Assembly (NCBI GenBank): GCA_946186375.1 | Contig: CAMHMZ010000002.1 | Coordinates: 1-64,000 of the forward strand | DNA length: 64,000 nt | Reading direction: 5' to 3' | Origin: an uncultured Clostridia bacterium | Lineage (GTDB): Bacteria; Bacillota; Clostridia; Oscillospirales; Oscillospiraceae | Part shown: piece by piece, positions 16,947 to 26,505 of the stretch | Position numbering within the stretch: the stretch's first letter is position 1 | Layout of the letters: each line of letters starts with the position of its first letter | Translations under genes and position numbers: made by a program | The notes under the pieces: model-generated | Databases searched by the model: none | Told to the model about the DNA's origin: nothing | What the model saw: only the letters and a program-made list of their open reading frames with translations

Positions 16947-18200
16947 TTACTCGTCCAGCATAGCACTGACGGCCATCATGATACCAAGCTTGCCGGACTC
17001 GTATGTCAAACCGCCCTGCATATAGACGGTATACGGCGGGCGGATCGGCCCGTCAGCCGACAGCTCGATGGATGAGCCCTGGATAAAGGCGCCTGCGGCC
17101 ATAATGACCTCGTCCTCATAGCCAGGCATGACGCAGGGCTCCGGCCGAACATAGGAGTCTACCGGTGCGCCGGCCTGAATGCCCAGGCAGAAGCGCTTCA
17201 TGCGCTCGGGCGAGCCAAGCTTGACCATCTGGATGATATCCGAGCGTTTCTCATCTACGGCGGGAGAAGAGTCCAGCCCGAGTTCTTCCATCATGGCAGC
17301 GCAGAAAACAGCCGTTTTCAGAGCCTGTGCGACCGTATGCGGCGCAAGAAAGAGGCCCTGATACAGCAGACGGTTGTGCCCCAGGGTGGAGCCGCACTCC
17401 CCGCCGATACCGGGCGTTGTGAGGCGCATGGCAGCGCGCTCGACAAGCTCTGCCTTCCCCGCGATGTAGCCGCCTGTCGGCGCGACGCCGCCTCCGGGGT
17501 TCTTGATCAGAGAACCCGCGATGATATCGGCGCCCACATGCGTCGGCTCCAGAACATCGGTAAATTCACCGTAGCAGTTGTCGACCATGATATGAACGTC
17601 GGGCCTGATAGCCTTGACACAGCGGCAGATCTGTCCGATCTCGTCGATCGCCAGCGCCTTGCGGTCCTCATAGCCGCGCGAACGCTGGATCATGACCGCC
17701 GCAACGCCGGGCTCCGCGACCGCACGGCGAATGGCCTCGTAATCCGGGCCGCCATCCGGCGCGAGATCGACCTGCGTATAGCCGATGCCGTAGAACTTCA
17801 GGGTTCCGAAGGCGTCACCGTTCAGGCCGATGGCAGTGCGCAGCGTATCATAGGGCGTACCCGTCACGGCGAGGATCTTCTCGCCTGGCTTTGCCAGAGA
17901 GAACATCGCCGCGGAGAGCGCGTGCGTTCCGTTGACGAATTGCAGACGCACGAGCGCGGCCTCCGTGCCGAAAATCTGTGCATAGATCCTGTCGAGCGTG
18001 TCGCGGCCGAGATCGTCATAGCCGTAGCCCGTCGTCCCGGCAAAGCAGCCTTCGGAGACGCGGTTATCCTGAAAGGCCTCCATCACACGCCGTGTGTTGA
18101 TTTCCGCGGTCTTGTCGATCTCGTCGAAGAGCGGACGGATGCGCGCCTGCGCACGCTCGGCCATCTCGTACACTTCTGGTCTGATATCGGATATCTTCAT
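16947..18200 (-). CDS. Methionine gamma-lyase-like PLP enzyme (aluminum resistance family)
   Basis: The 417-residue protein belongs to the Cys/Met metabolism PLP-dependent fold. The internal-aldimine Lys is in GSLIKNPGGGVAPTGGY, preceded by the PLP-contact VDNCYGEF; the N-terminus has CFAGTTGYGYDDLGRD and LVRLQFVNGTHAL. This subgroup (B. subtilis YnbB relatives) is annotated methionine gamma-lyase or aluminum resistance protein, but its substrate is not proven. The start codon directly abuts the murD stop (TAGATG), so translation is coupled. Confidence 0.85.
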   Translation of the reverse strand: MKISDIRPEVYEMAERAQARIRPLFDEIDKTAEINTRRVMEAFQDNRVSEGCFAGTTGYGYDDLGRDTLDRIYAQIFGTEAALVRLQFVNGTHALSAAMFSLAKPGEKILAVTGTPYDTLRTAIGLNGDAFGTLKFYGIGYTQVDLAPDGGPDYEAIRRAVAEPGVAAVMIQRSRGYEDRKALAIDEIGQICRCVKAIRPDVHIMVDNCYGEFTDVLEPTHVGADIIAGSLIKNPGGGVAPTGGYIAGKAELVERAAMRLTTPGIGGECGSTLGHNRLLYQGLFLAPHTVAQALKTAVFCAAMMEELGLDSSPAVDEKRSDIIQMVKLGSPERMKRFCLGIQAGAPVDSYVRPEPCVMPGYEDEVIMAAGAFIQGSSIELSADGPIRPPYTVYMQGGLTYESGKLGIMMAVSAMLDE

Positions 18201-19583
18201 CTATTCTAACTCCATTACGATCTTTTTATAGCACTTGCCTCTCTCCGCAAAGTTTTTGAAATGATCGAAGGAGGCGCAGGCCGGAGAGAGGATGACGATG
18301 TCGCCCTCTTCCGCATAGCCGGAGGCGGCCAAAACCGCCTCCCGGAAGTCCGGGATCAGCTCGAACGGGAGGCCGGATGAGGCATAGGAAGGCGCGGCAA
18401 GGATAGCGGCCCTGATCTTCTCGGCCGTGTCGCCGGTGAGGATCGCGCGCTTGGCGAGCAGACACAGCGCCTCGCCGAGCTCATCAAAGGGAATGTGTTT
18501 GTCGTAGCCACCCAGCAGGATGATGGGCTTCGTCCGCAGTGCGTGCAGCCCCGCGATGGTGCGCGTGGGGCTGGAAGCAATAGAGTCGTTGATATAGGTG
18601 ACGCCGCGCAGAACGCGCACCTCCTCAAGCCGGTGCTCCACCCCCGCAAAGCTCATTGCCACACGTCGGCAGACCTCGTCCTCCACGAGTCCGTCGGTCG
18701 CGGCAAAGGCAGCCAGATAGTTCAGCACGTTGTGCTCGCCGGGGATGCGGATCTCCTCGCGTTCCATGACACGGCGCTTTTCACCGTCATGGACACGGTA
18801 CAGAACGCCATCTTCACATACCGCTCCGCTTTTAACGCTCTGCCGATCGGAAAAATACGCGGTTTGCGCATGGGCAAAGCTCGCATAATACGGTGTGTGT
18901 GCGTCGTCCGCGTTGAGGATGAGCCGGTCGGATATCGTCTGCCGCTCGAGGATCGAACGCTTGGCGTCGATGTAGTCCTGAAAATCCTTATGTTTATCCA
19001 GATGATTGGGCGACAGATTGGTGATCACCGCGACGTTCGGATGGCAGTTCATGCTGTGCAGCTGGAAGGAGCTCAGCTCCAGCACCGCGATATCGTCCGG
19101 ACGGATCTCCGGCACCTCGCACAGCAGCGGGTGCCCGATGTTTCCGCCGAGATGGACGCGGTATCCGGCGGCTTTCAGAAGCTCAGAGATAATGGTCGTC
19201 GTCGTGGTCTTGCCGTCGCTGCCGGTGACCGCGATGATTCTGCAGGGACACAGGGAGAAGAAGACTTCCATTTCAGACGTCAGCACGCTCCCCTTTTCTC
19301 TGGCTTTCACCAGATGCTCGTCAAAGGGCATCAATCCGGGCGTACGGAAGATCAGATCGTGATCGAGGCCTTCCAGATAGCTCTCGCCGAGCTTCAGCTC
19401 AGCGCCCAGAGCCTCCAGTCGCCCTGCCACTTCGCCCATCTGTTCTCTTGTCCGCTTATCGCAGGCCGTCACATGGCAGCCGCCGCGCAGCAGCAGCTCG
19501 ATGAGCGGCAGATTGCTGACGCCGATGCCGATCACGGCGATCCTTTTCTCCTTGATGGAAGATACATATTCGGAAAGGGTCAA
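18201..19583 (-). CDS. murD: UDP-N-acetylmuramoylalanine--D-glutamate ligase
   Basis: MurD adds D-Glu to UDP-MurNAc-L-Ala in peptidoglycan synthesis, using ATP. The protein (460 residues from the start chosen here) has the N-terminal Rossmann motif IAVIGIGVSNLPL, the ATP loop VTGSDGKTTTT, LELSSFQLH and NLSPNHLDKHKDFQDY. The start is uncertain: GTG 19592 would have almost no leader and no ribosome-binding site, whereas TTG 19583 follows GAGGTGA at a good distance. It opens the murD, PLP enzyme, yunB, ligA operon, whose promoter lies back to back with that of rnpB. mraY and ftsW, usual murD neighbours, are absent. Confidence 0.95.
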   Translation of the reverse strand: MTLSEYVSSIKEKRIAVIGIGVSNLPLIELLLRGGCHVTACDKRTREQMGEVAGRLEALGAELKLGESYLEGLDHDLIFRTPGLMPFDEHLVKAREKGSVLTSEMEVFFSLCPCRIIAVTGSDGKTTTTTIISELLKAAGYRVHLGGNIGHPLLCEVPEIRPDDIAVLELSSFQLHSMNCHPNVAVITNLSPNHLDKHKDFQDYIDAKRSILERQTISDRLILNADDAHTPYYASFAHAQTAYFSDRQSVKSGAVCEDGVLYRVHDGEKRRVMEREEIRIPGEHNVLNYLAAFAATDGLVEDEVCRRVAMSFAGVEHRLEEVRVLRGVTYINDSIASSPTRTIAGLHALRTKPIILLGGYDKHIPFDELGEALCLLAKRAILTGDTAEKIRAAILAAPSYASSGLPFELIPDFREAVLAASGYAEEGDIVILSPACASFDHFKNFAERGKCYKKIVMELE

Positions 19584-19606
19584 GTCATTCACCTCACAAC
19601 TAAATT

Positions 19607-19635
19607 AGTATACTTCTTTTTTCTTCTGAATACAA
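19607..19635 (-). promoter_or_regulatory. Sigma-A promoter of the murD operon
   Basis: On the minus strand TTGTAT (19635-19630), a 17-nt spacer and TATACT (19612-19607) precede murD. The predicted start point is near 19600, giving a very short leader. Confidence 0.7.
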
Positions 19636-19642
19636 GAAAGGA

Positions 19643-19671
19643 TTGACTAATCCGGAGAAAATGATTAAAAT
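19643..19671 (+). promoter_or_regulatory. Sigma-A promoter of rnpB
   Basis: TTGACT (19643-19648), a 17-nt spacer and TAAAAT (19666-19671) place the start point about 7 nt downstream, at the base of the P1 helix of RNase P RNA. Confidence 0.85.
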
Positions 19672-19677
19672 ACCCGC

Positions 19678-20040
19678 GAGCAGGCCGAACGACCGCGGGC
19701 ATAAGGCGAAAGCCTGTGTGTGAGGAAAGTCCGGGCTCCGCAGGGCAAGGATAACGGGTAACGCCCGCCAGGGGTGACCCTCGGACAAGTGCAACAGAAA
19801 TAGACTACCGGGCCTTAAGCCCGGCAAAGGTGGAAAGGCGAGGTAAGAGCTCACCCGTCGCGTGGAGACACGTGGACGCTGTAAACTCTATCCGGAGCAA
19901 CACCGTGGGAGGACATATGGCTCGCCCTGGCCGTCCTCAGGAGGTGGCTTGAGCCCGTCGGCAACGGCGGGCCACAGATAGATGGTCGTTCAGGAGCGTT
20001 TCGCTCCGGACAGAACCCGGCTTACAGGCCTGCTCATCCA
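19678..20040 (+). ncRNA. rnpB: RNase P RNA, class A
   Basis: This is the catalytic RNA that removes 5' leaders from pre-tRNAs. The universally conserved segments are present in order: GAGGAAAGTCCGGGCTCC (about 19730), an ACAGAAA element, GGTAAGAGCTCACC, GTAAACTC and, at the 3' side, ACAGAACCCGGCTTAC. The P1 helix pairs GAGCAGGCC at 19678-19686 with GGCCTGCTC at 20027-20035. Size (about 360 nt) and the presence of a full specificity domain agree with the ancestral A type, not the Bacillus B type. It is flanked by a matching promoter and a strong terminator. Ends are set from the helix and promoter to within a few bases. Confidence 0.95.
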
Positions 20041-20046
20041 TAAACG

Positions 20047-20080
20047 AAAAAGGAACCGGACTGAGTCCGGTTCCTTTTTT
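20047..20080. terminator. Bidirectional terminator between rnpB and the VWA gene
   Basis: A 10-bp GC-rich stem (GGAACCGGAC and its complement, loop TGA) is flanked by an A-run and a T-run, so it works on both strands. It ends rnpB rightward. For the leftward VWA gene, the stop codon at 20079 falls in the T-run. Confidence 0.9.
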
Positions 20081-21782
20081 ATAGGCTGCCTATCTGGTTT
20101 TGGATCAGTTTTCCTACGGCGTCGGCCAGCTGCGTGACGGATCGGATGCGGGCAAAGTCTCTTTCATAGACAAGTCTGGCAGAAGGAACGTCCTCATCCT
20201 CTCCCGTGAAAACGCAAACGACGGCGATCCCCTCCGCGCGGGCGCGGCGCACCTCCTGCGCCGTATCTGACAAGCCCGCTTCCGCATTGTAAGAAACGAA
20301 CTCCTCATCACCGATGCCGGGCATTTTAAGCGCGTCGTTCGGCTTGACGTCCGAAAGTACGACCAGCATCCTGTGTTCACTGGAATTCGTGCGCATGAGA
20401 CGGCAGAGCGCGCGGATCGCCAGACCGTCGCGGTTGCAGCCATTGGCAACATAGTCGAATACGCGTTCGTTTTTCCCTTTTTCCGCATAGTCACGAAAAA
20501 TGTGCACGATGGTATACCCGGTCATGGAGCAGAAGGACGAGATGCGGCACGGGATACCGCAGCGATCCAGGCTTTCTGCAATGACAAAGGCCTGGTTCGA
20601 GATCGTTTCCAGCCGGTTTTCCTGCGAGGTCGAAGCGTCGAGAAGCAGATCCACGCTGACGCCGCCCATATCGTCCTGCTCGGTGCGTTCAAAGATCCGC
20701 TCCTCGTTCAGGACAGGTGCGCGCCAGGCGCGATCTGCCCGCAGAAGCCCCGCCGGCGAACGCACCGCCGTCGGTCGGAGATGCAGCAGGACAGAATTCT
20801 GGATCTTCGCCGTCAGTGCCAGGATCGCCGTGCTGTTCTGCGTGCTGTGCGCCATGCAGTAGGCGCGGTTTCTGCGGATCTGCGCCTCCTCCTGCTGACG
20901 CTTCAGCGCCTCGAAGCCGTTTTGGATCTTGTCGCTCCCCTTTTCTCCGCGGGTGATGAGCAGATGCGCACGTTCATGCTTTCCGGTGCAGAGCTCCCGT
21001 TCAAGCTGCTGTGTCTCCTCCGGCGAAAACATGGATCGACCGTATTTCGCCTCCATAAAGCTTCGCAGCTGCGCCCCGGAGAGAGTGGTTTTGTATTCCT
21101 GCAGCTCTCCCCCGTCCGCCTTCGACGCTCCGTAGCTGTGCTGCGGCCGGTCGGCAAAGCCCGCCCCGAAAGGGCGATAGCGCGCTTTGACGGCTTTTCT
21201 CTTCGGGAACACGGGAAACACAAGGCCTTTTCGCTTCGGCCTCTGCTCGAGGCTGATCTGCAGCCATTTTGCAAAAAGCGCTTTTGCTCTCGTCAGGATC
21301 TCCTCTGTGTCAAGCTCCGGTGAAAACTCCAGCTCATCGAGCAGCGCCTCGCTCCTCTTATCCAAAGGAAACGGCTTCCCCAGAACGCGGGAAAAATGCG
21401 CGGCGCTGAGCTTTTCATACCAGGGCGAGTCAAATCGGAGATCCAGACCGGCCAGGTAACGGGCGGCGTATTCCCGTCTCAGCTCCTCCAGCGCCGGTCG
21501 GTCTCGAAGCTCCCGGCCGTAAACGGCGTTTTCGAGACCCAGCCAAAGGAGCAATTCATAGGCGTCGGCATCCTCATGCTCCTGAAAGGAAAGAAAAACC
21601 GGCTCGATCTGCGCGTAATCATAGTGTTTGCGAACGGCTCCGATCACGGTGTTCCAATAGAGCTCGGCGTGCGCCTCGGCGTCATAGGCTTTAAAATCCG
21701 GGACAAAGTTATGATCCCCCGCCCCGTTCCAGATCTGATTGACCGCACGCCTCGCCTCAGGCTCTGTTACGGCATTTCTCAT
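20079..21782 (-). CDS. NorD/CobT-like VWA domain protein
   Basis: The 567-residue protein has a C-terminal von Willebrand A domain with a MIDAS-type motif LLLDASTS (about residue 380), followed by FVIAESLDRCGIPCRISSF and VLSDVKPND. The N-terminal half is charged, lacks membrane segments and resembles the region before the VWA domain in NorD and CobT-type proteins, which work with MoxR-family AAA+ ATPases (NorQ, CobS) to activate metalloenzymes. No such ATPase is in this window. It begins 16 nt after the ROK kinase and is the last gene of the polyphosphate operon. The target protein is unknown. Confidence 0.72.
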   Translation of the reverse strand: MRNAVTEPEARRAVNQIWNGAGDHNFVPDFKAYDAEAHAELYWNTVIGAVRKHYDYAQIEPVFLSFQEHEDADAYELLLWLGLENAVYGRELRDRPALEELRREYAARYLAGLDLRFDSPWYEKLSAAHFSRVLGKPFPLDKRSEALLDELEFSPELDTEEILTRAKALFAKWLQISLEQRPKRKGLVFPVFPKRKAVKARYRPFGAGFADRPQHSYGASKADGGELQEYKTTLSGAQLRSFMEAKYGRSMFSPEETQQLERELCTGKHERAHLLITRGEKGSDKIQNGFEALKRQQEEAQIRRNRAYCMAHSTQNSTAILALTAKIQNSVLLHLRPTAVRSPAGLLRADRAWRAPVLNEERIFERTEQDDMGGVSVDLLLDASTSQENRLETISNQAFVIAESLDRCGIPCRISSFCSMTGYTIVHIFRDYAEKGKNERVFDYVANGCNRDGLAIRALCRLMRTNSSEHRMLVVLSDVKPNDALKMPGIGDEEFVSYNAEAGLSDTAQEVRRARAEGIAVVCVFTGEDEDVPSARLVYERDFARIRSVTQLADAVGKLIQNQIGSL

Positions 21783-21798
21783 GCCTACGGCAGCTCTC

Positions 21799-22758
21799 TT
21801 ACAGGCCCTTGATCATAGCCAGATCGCCGTAGAGGATCGAGTCGTCGCCGAGGCTTGCGATCTTGATGTCCACGGTATTACGGATCTGCGGCATGCAGTA
21901 GCGGTCTACCTCCGCGAGGATCTTCTCCAGGAAGAGATCACCCACTGCTTCGATGACGCCGCCGCCGTAGAGGATGAGATCCGGTGAGAAGGTATTGATC
22001 ATGTTGCCGGTAGCGATCGCCAGATAGTGGCAGGAACGGTCGACGGCTTCCAGGGCAACCTTATCCCCTGCCGCCAACGCTTTTTTCAGCTTCTTGGAGC
22101 GGAAGACGCCGTCCTGGACAGCTTCGGCCATCATGCTTTCACGGCCGCGGCCGACCTGCTGGCGGATATAGGCGCTCATGCCCATCTTGCTGGAAAAGGC
22201 CTCCAGGCAGCCGCGCTGCCCACAGCCGCAGAGCGGTCCCTCCGGGTCGAGGATCATGTGGCCATATTCGGCGGCCTTGAACTGGTTGCCGGTGTAGAGC
22301 TTACCGTTGAGGATCAGACCTCCGCCGAGACCCGTGCCGACAAAGAAGCCTACGATATTTTTGTACCCCTTGGCCGCACCGAAGTGGTATTCACCCAGCA
22401 CGCCGAGGTTTACGTCGTTGCCGACATAGAAGGGCACGCCGAACTTTTTGCGCATGGCGCCGGCGATATCGTAGTCGCGCCAGGGCAGGTTGGGCGTAAA
22501 CAGCACGACGCCGCGATCCTGGTCGATGACGCCGGGCGCGCAGGAGGCGATCGCGTTAAGCTTGCTGCGGTCGATCCCGGACTCGCTGATCATCTCCTCC
22601 ACGACGTCGATGATGACCTTCTCAACGTCGGCCGAGCCTTCTCCGCTGCTCTTGGAGCGCTTCTTCAGCCGGTAGATGATCTCATCCTTTTCATTGAAAA
22701 TGGCACCGAGGACCTTTGTGCCGCCCACGTCCAAACAGATGTTATACTTTTCCGCCAT
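21799..22758 (-). CDS. ROK family sugar kinase (glucokinase type)
   Basis: The 319-residue protein has the ROK signatures: LDVGGTKVLGAIF at the N-terminus, VGNDVNLGVLGEY, the glycine-rich FFVGTGLGGGL, the sugar-binding EYGHMILDPEG and the zinc-binding CGCGQRGCLEAF. It most likely phosphorylates glucose or a related hexose with ATP. Because it directly follows ppk1 (13 nt), and some ROK glucokinases use polyphosphate, a polyphosphate donor should be considered, but no motif proves it. The start MAEKYN is set by GGAGG 8 nt upstream. Confidence 0.85.
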   Translation of the reverse strand: MAEKYNICLDVGGTKVLGAIFNEKDEIIYRLKKRSKSSGEGSADVEKVIIDVVEEMISESGIDRSKLNAIASCAPGVIDQDRGVVLFTPNLPWRDYDIAGAMRKKFGVPFYVGNDVNLGVLGEYHFGAAKGYKNIVGFFVGTGLGGGLILNGKLYTGNQFKAAEYGHMILDPEGPLCGCGQRGCLEAFSSKMGMSAYIRQQVGRGRESMMAEAVQDGVFRSKKLKKALAAGDKVALEAVDRSCHYLAIATGNMINTFSPDLILYGGGVIEAVGDLFLEKILAEVDRYCMPQIRNTVDIKIASLGDDSILYGDLAMIKGL

Positions 22759-22771
22759 TCTCCGTTCCTCC

Positions 22772-24934
22772 TTATTCATTTCCAAACAGTTTTTTCAGCC
22801 AGGAGCGGGCGCCGCTCAGCAGTGAGCCCTCTTCCCCGCCGTGTGTTTCTTTTTCTTTCACAGGCTCCGGGTCTGTCAGCGAGACCTTCCGCTCGCTGAA
22901 ATACCGGTACAGCGCCTCCTGTGAGCTCGTCCCCGCGCCGCCCTCTGCGCGGGTATAACTTCCGTCCGACTGCATGAGCCGGGCCTTTTCCCTGTCATTG
23001 CGCAGCGCGTCGAGCACGCGGTTGAGCTGCTCGCGGGTGTCGGGTGTGACAGCCTCGATGAAAGCTTCCACGCGCCGCTCCAGGTTGCGGTTAAGCAGAT
23101 CTCCGGAACCGATGAAGAGGCGCTGCTCCTCCCCGTCTCCGAAGCTGTAGATGCGGGAATGCTCCAGCCAGCGGCCGACGACGCTGCTGACCGTAATGTT
23201 TTCGGTAAGCTCCGGCACGCCCGGACGCAATGAGCAGATGCCGCGGATAAAGAGCTCTACCTTTACGCCCGCCTGTGAGCATTCGATCAGCTTTTCCATA
23301 AGCTCAAGATTGTTGAGCGCGTTGACCTTGATAGCCACATGTCCCTGTTCGCCCTTTTCGATCTCGCGATCCAGAAGCTCCAGCACGCGGGGCTTGAAGC
23401 TCAACGGCGCGATCCAGAGACTCTGCGCCTCGGGCGGGAGTTTCCCATCCTCCAGCGCTGCGAAGGTGGCCTCAGCGTCGTGCCCCGCCTCTTCACGGGC
23501 GGTAATGAGCGAGAGATCGGTATACTGCTCGCCGGTGACCTCGTTATAGTTGCCGGTGCCGACCTGCGTGATGCGCGAGAGCTTTCCGTCATGCTGGCGG
23601 GTGATGACGCAGAGCTTGCTGTGCACCTTGTGGTCCGGCAGTCCGTAGATCACGCGACAGCCCGCGTCCTCGAGCATCTCGGAGTAGTCGATATTGTTCT
23701 GCTCGTCAAAGCGGGCGCGAAGCTCCAGCAGACAAAGCACGTCCTTGCCGCGGTCGGCCGCATAGGCCAGCGCCGCCGCGACCTTGCTGCTGGAGGACAT
23801 GCGGTAGAGCGTGATCTTGATGGAGAGCACCTCAGGGTCGTCCGCCGCCTCATAGATGAGGTCGACAAAAGAGAGCATGCTCTGGAAGGGATAGCTCAGC
23901 AGCAGGTCGTGCTTTTCGATATAGGCAAAGTACTCCCCTTTTTTGAGTCCGATATCCCTGGCCGGGCGGCGCTCCTCATATCGAAGGGAAGCAGGGCCTC
24001 CGATCGCAGAACGGAATGACAGATCAAAGGGCACGCTCTGCGTGAAGACCCTGTTCTCCGGCACGCGAAGCTTCTTGATAAGCACTGCGCGGGCCTGGTC
24101 GCTCAGCTTGCCATAGACGCGCACGCGCGTCGGCATCTCGCGCCGGCGCTTGGTGAGCATCGTGGCGACCTTGTTTCTCAGATCCTCGTCGGAGCGATTT
24201 TCCACGTCCTCGAGGAAGACATCCGCATTGCGCGTGACCTCTACGATCGCGGACTGCACGACCGTCTCCTTCTTCAGCAGCAGCGGCAGGAAGTGCCGCA
24301 CGAGCTGCGCGGTCAGCACGATTTTCTGACAGCCCTCGATCTCAAAGCTCAGATAGGCCGGGACGCGGTGCAGCGGAATGATGCAAAGCTTCTGCTCGGT
24401 CCCGCGGCCGAGAAAGGCGATGATGTTCGGCTCACCGCTGAAGAGGAACGGAAGCGCCTGGTCGAGGCCGATGATCTTGGGAAAGAGCAGATCGCGGATA
24501 TCGCCGAAGAGCTTTTTGCTCATCAGCTCGTCCACCTTGCTGATCTTCTTGAAGTCCAGCACGTCCACCTTGTTGGCGCGCAGCTCCTCACGGATTGCCT
24601 TCCAGATGCTCTCCATCAGCGTCTGCTGCTCGCGCGTGACGCGCAGCACCTCGCTGATCTGCTTTTCCGGCAGGAGGCCTGACAGCGGGTCGACCTTATC
24701 GGGTGTCAAGAGCGCGCGATGCGTCAGGATACCGATACGCACGCGGTAGAATTCCGCAAGGTTGGACTGGTAGATCATCAGAAACTTCAGCCGCTCCAGC
24801 AGCGGCACCGAGGGATCCGCCGCCTCGAGCAGAACGCGCTCGTTGAAGGACATCCAGCTCAGCTCACGGTTGACGTAGATGCTCTCCGGCGCGGCAATTA
24901 CAGGGCTTTCGATCTTTTTCTTTTTGGAAGCCAT
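22772..24934 (-). CDS. ppk1: Polyphosphate kinase 1
   Basis: PPK1 reversibly polymerises the gamma-phosphate of ATP into polyphosphate at the membrane. The 720-residue protein shows the N domain (YVNRELSWMSFNERVL), the C1 and C2 phospholipase-D-like domains, and the autophosphorylated His in GLPDHKVHSKLCVITR. Other conserved stretches are EQNNIDYSEMLEDAGC and RFIGSGDLLNRN-like. Length is normal; the last 40 residues are low-complexity and charged. It follows the two-domain PPK2 gene by 21 nt, so synthesis and use of polyphosphate are encoded together. Confidence 0.95.
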   Translation of the reverse strand: MASKKKKIESPVIAAPESIYVNRELSWMSFNERVLLEAADPSVPLLERLKFLMIYQSNLAEFYRVRIGILTHRALLTPDKVDPLSGLLPEKQISEVLRVTREQQTLMESIWKAIREELRANKVDVLDFKKISKVDELMSKKLFGDIRDLLFPKIIGLDQALPFLFSGEPNIIAFLGRGTEQKLCIIPLHRVPAYLSFEIEGCQKIVLTAQLVRHFLPLLLKKETVVQSAIVEVTRNADVFLEDVENRSDEDLRNKVATMLTKRRREMPTRVRVYGKLSDQARAVLIKKLRVPENRVFTQSVPFDLSFRSAIGGPASLRYEERRPARDIGLKKGEYFAYIEKHDLLLSYPFQSMLSFVDLIYEAADDPEVLSIKITLYRMSSSSKVAAALAYAADRGKDVLCLLELRARFDEQNNIDYSEMLEDAGCRVIYGLPDHKVHSKLCVITRQHDGKLSRITQVGTGNYNEVTGEQYTDLSLITAREEAGHDAEATFAALEDGKLPPEAQSLWIAPLSFKPRVLELLDREIEKGEQGHVAIKVNALNNLELMEKLIECSQAGVKVELFIRGICSLRPGVPELTENITVSSVVGRWLEHSRIYSFGDGEEQRLFIGSGDLLNRNLERRVEAFIEAVTPDTREQLNRVLDALRNDREKARLMQSDGSYTRAEGGAGTSSQEALYRYFSERKVSLTDPEPVKEKETHGGEEGSLLSGARSWLKKLFGNE

Positions 24935-24955
24935 AAACGGATCCGTCCTTTTGTT

Positions 24956-26446
24956 TTATGAAAGCTGGGCCTCACAGGCTTTTTCCAGCGCGTCGATCAC
25001 GATTTTAAGAGTCTTGATGCGAGCGTATTTCTTGTCGTTGGACTCGATGATGAACCAGGGGGCGTTCTTCGTGCTGGTCTTCTGCAGCATCTCGTCGATC
25101 GCGGCCTCATACTGCGGCCACTTTTCACGGTTGCGCCAGTCCTCCTCGGTAAGCTTCCATTGCTTTTCCGGGGTATTCTGCCGGTCGTTGAAGCGCGCAA
25201 GCTGCGTGTCCTGATCGATGTGGATCCAGAATTTGAGCACGACGGCACCCCAGTCGGTGAGCTGTCGTTCGAATTCGTTCATTTCGTTGTAGGCGCGCTT
25301 CCAGTCGTCCTCGGAGCAGAAGCCCTCCAGCCGCTCTACCATGACGCGGCCGTACCAGGTACGGTCGAAGATGCAGATATGACCGCTGCGCGGCAGCCTC
25401 GTCCAGAAGCGCCAGAGGTACTGGCGCGCGAGCTCATGCGGCTCGGGCGAGGCGATGGGCATCACGTCAAAGCCGCGCGGATCGAGCGGCCGCGCGACGC
25501 GGCGGATGTTGCCGCCCTTGCCTGCGGCGTCCCAGCCCTCGTAGCAGAGGATAACCGGGATTTTTTTCCTGTAGATGATATTGTGCAGCTCACCGAGGCG
25601 CTTCTGCAGCTTTTTGAGCTCTTTTTTATATTCTTCGTCCGTCAGCGAGGGCGAGAGATCGACAGAGGCGAGCTTTGGCATCTTGATGAGCGGAAAGCTC
25701 TCGTCAAAGGGCTTGCCGATGTAACGGCCCTGCTCCAGAGCCTTGTCCACCATTTTTATCAAAAGTTGGAGCGCGTCCCGCGCGGCGAGGCTCTTTTTGC
25801 TTCCGTCGAGCACATGCCAGGGGATGAGCTTGCCGGTCTTTTCCATGAAGGCCTCATAGCATTCACGGAACTGCTTGTACTCCCGCTGCTGCCAGAGATC
25901 CTCCGGCGTGACACGCCACTCGGTCTCGAAGCTCTCGCGCAGCGCGCGCATCCGTTTGCGCTGCTCGTCACCGTCGATATCCAAAAAGAGCTTGAGCAGC
26001 AGATAGCCGCCGTCGCGCAGCTGACGCTCGAACTCGTTAACCGCGCGCACGCGCTTTTTATATTCGTCGCGCGTGATCTCCCGGTGCATGTACTTGCGTA
26101 CGCAGTCCTCCATCCACCCGGAGTCGTAGAACATGATCTTTCCGTTTTCGGGGATCGCCTTGGCATAGGGATACAGGAAGGGGTAACGCGCCTCCGCCTC
26201 CGGTGTGATGACCGGGGAGACGACGTTATAAAAGCGCGGGTCCAGCTCGCTGATGAGCTCGTTGATGAGGCTGCCCTTGCCGGCGGCGGCCCAGCCCTCC
26301 ACCAGCACAATGATGGGCAAGCCCTTGGCGCGGATCGTCTGCTGCAGGCCCATCAGATGCTCGCGCATCTGCTTGATCTCAGCCTTGGTTTCCGCCTTGA
26401 TCCGGGCGACTTCTTCTTTTTTTCCTTCTTTCTTTTCCTGCCTCAT
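24956..26446 (-). CDS. Two-domain PPK2, polyphosphate:AMP phosphotransferase type
   Basis: The 496-residue protein has two PPK2 domains in tandem. The N-terminal one has VEGWAAAGKGSL as Walker A and DSGWMED as Walker B. The C-terminal one has YEGWDAAGKGGN and DRTWYGRVMVERL, the better-kept catalytic set. This layout is that of class II PPK2 (PAP), which phosphorylates AMP to ADP from polyphosphate. Start ATG 26446 (MRQEKKEGKK) follows AAAGGA; the open frame extends 25 codons further upstream without a site. It is the first gene of the ppk2, ppk1, ROK, VWA operon and has a sigma-A promoter. Nucleotide preference cannot be proven by eye. Confidence 0.9.
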   Translation of the reverse strand: MRQEKKEGKKEEVARIKAETKAEIKQMREHLMGLQQTIRAKGLPIIVLVEGWAAAGKGSLINELISELDPRFYNVVSPVITPEAEARYPFLYPYAKAIPENGKIMFYDSGWMEDCVRKYMHREITRDEYKKRVRAVNEFERQLRDGGYLLLKLFLDIDGDEQRKRMRALRESFETEWRVTPEDLWQQREYKQFRECYEAFMEKTGKLIPWHVLDGSKKSLAARDALQLLIKMVDKALEQGRYIGKPFDESFPLIKMPKLASVDLSPSLTDEEYKKELKKLQKRLGELHNIIYRKKIPVILCYEGWDAAGKGGNIRRVARPLDPRGFDVMPIASPEPHELARQYLWRFWTRLPRSGHICIFDRTWYGRVMVERLEGFCSEDDWKRAYNEMNEFERQLTDWGAVVLKFWIHIDQDTQLARFNDRQNTPEKQWKLTEEDWRNREKWPQYEAAIDEMLQKTSTKNAPWFIIESNDKKYARIKTLKIVIDALEKACEAQLS

Positions 26447-26505
26447 GGCTGATCGATCCTTTCTATGTTGAATAATATGTAAAAAGTACTCCTTATCCAA
26501 TTTTA

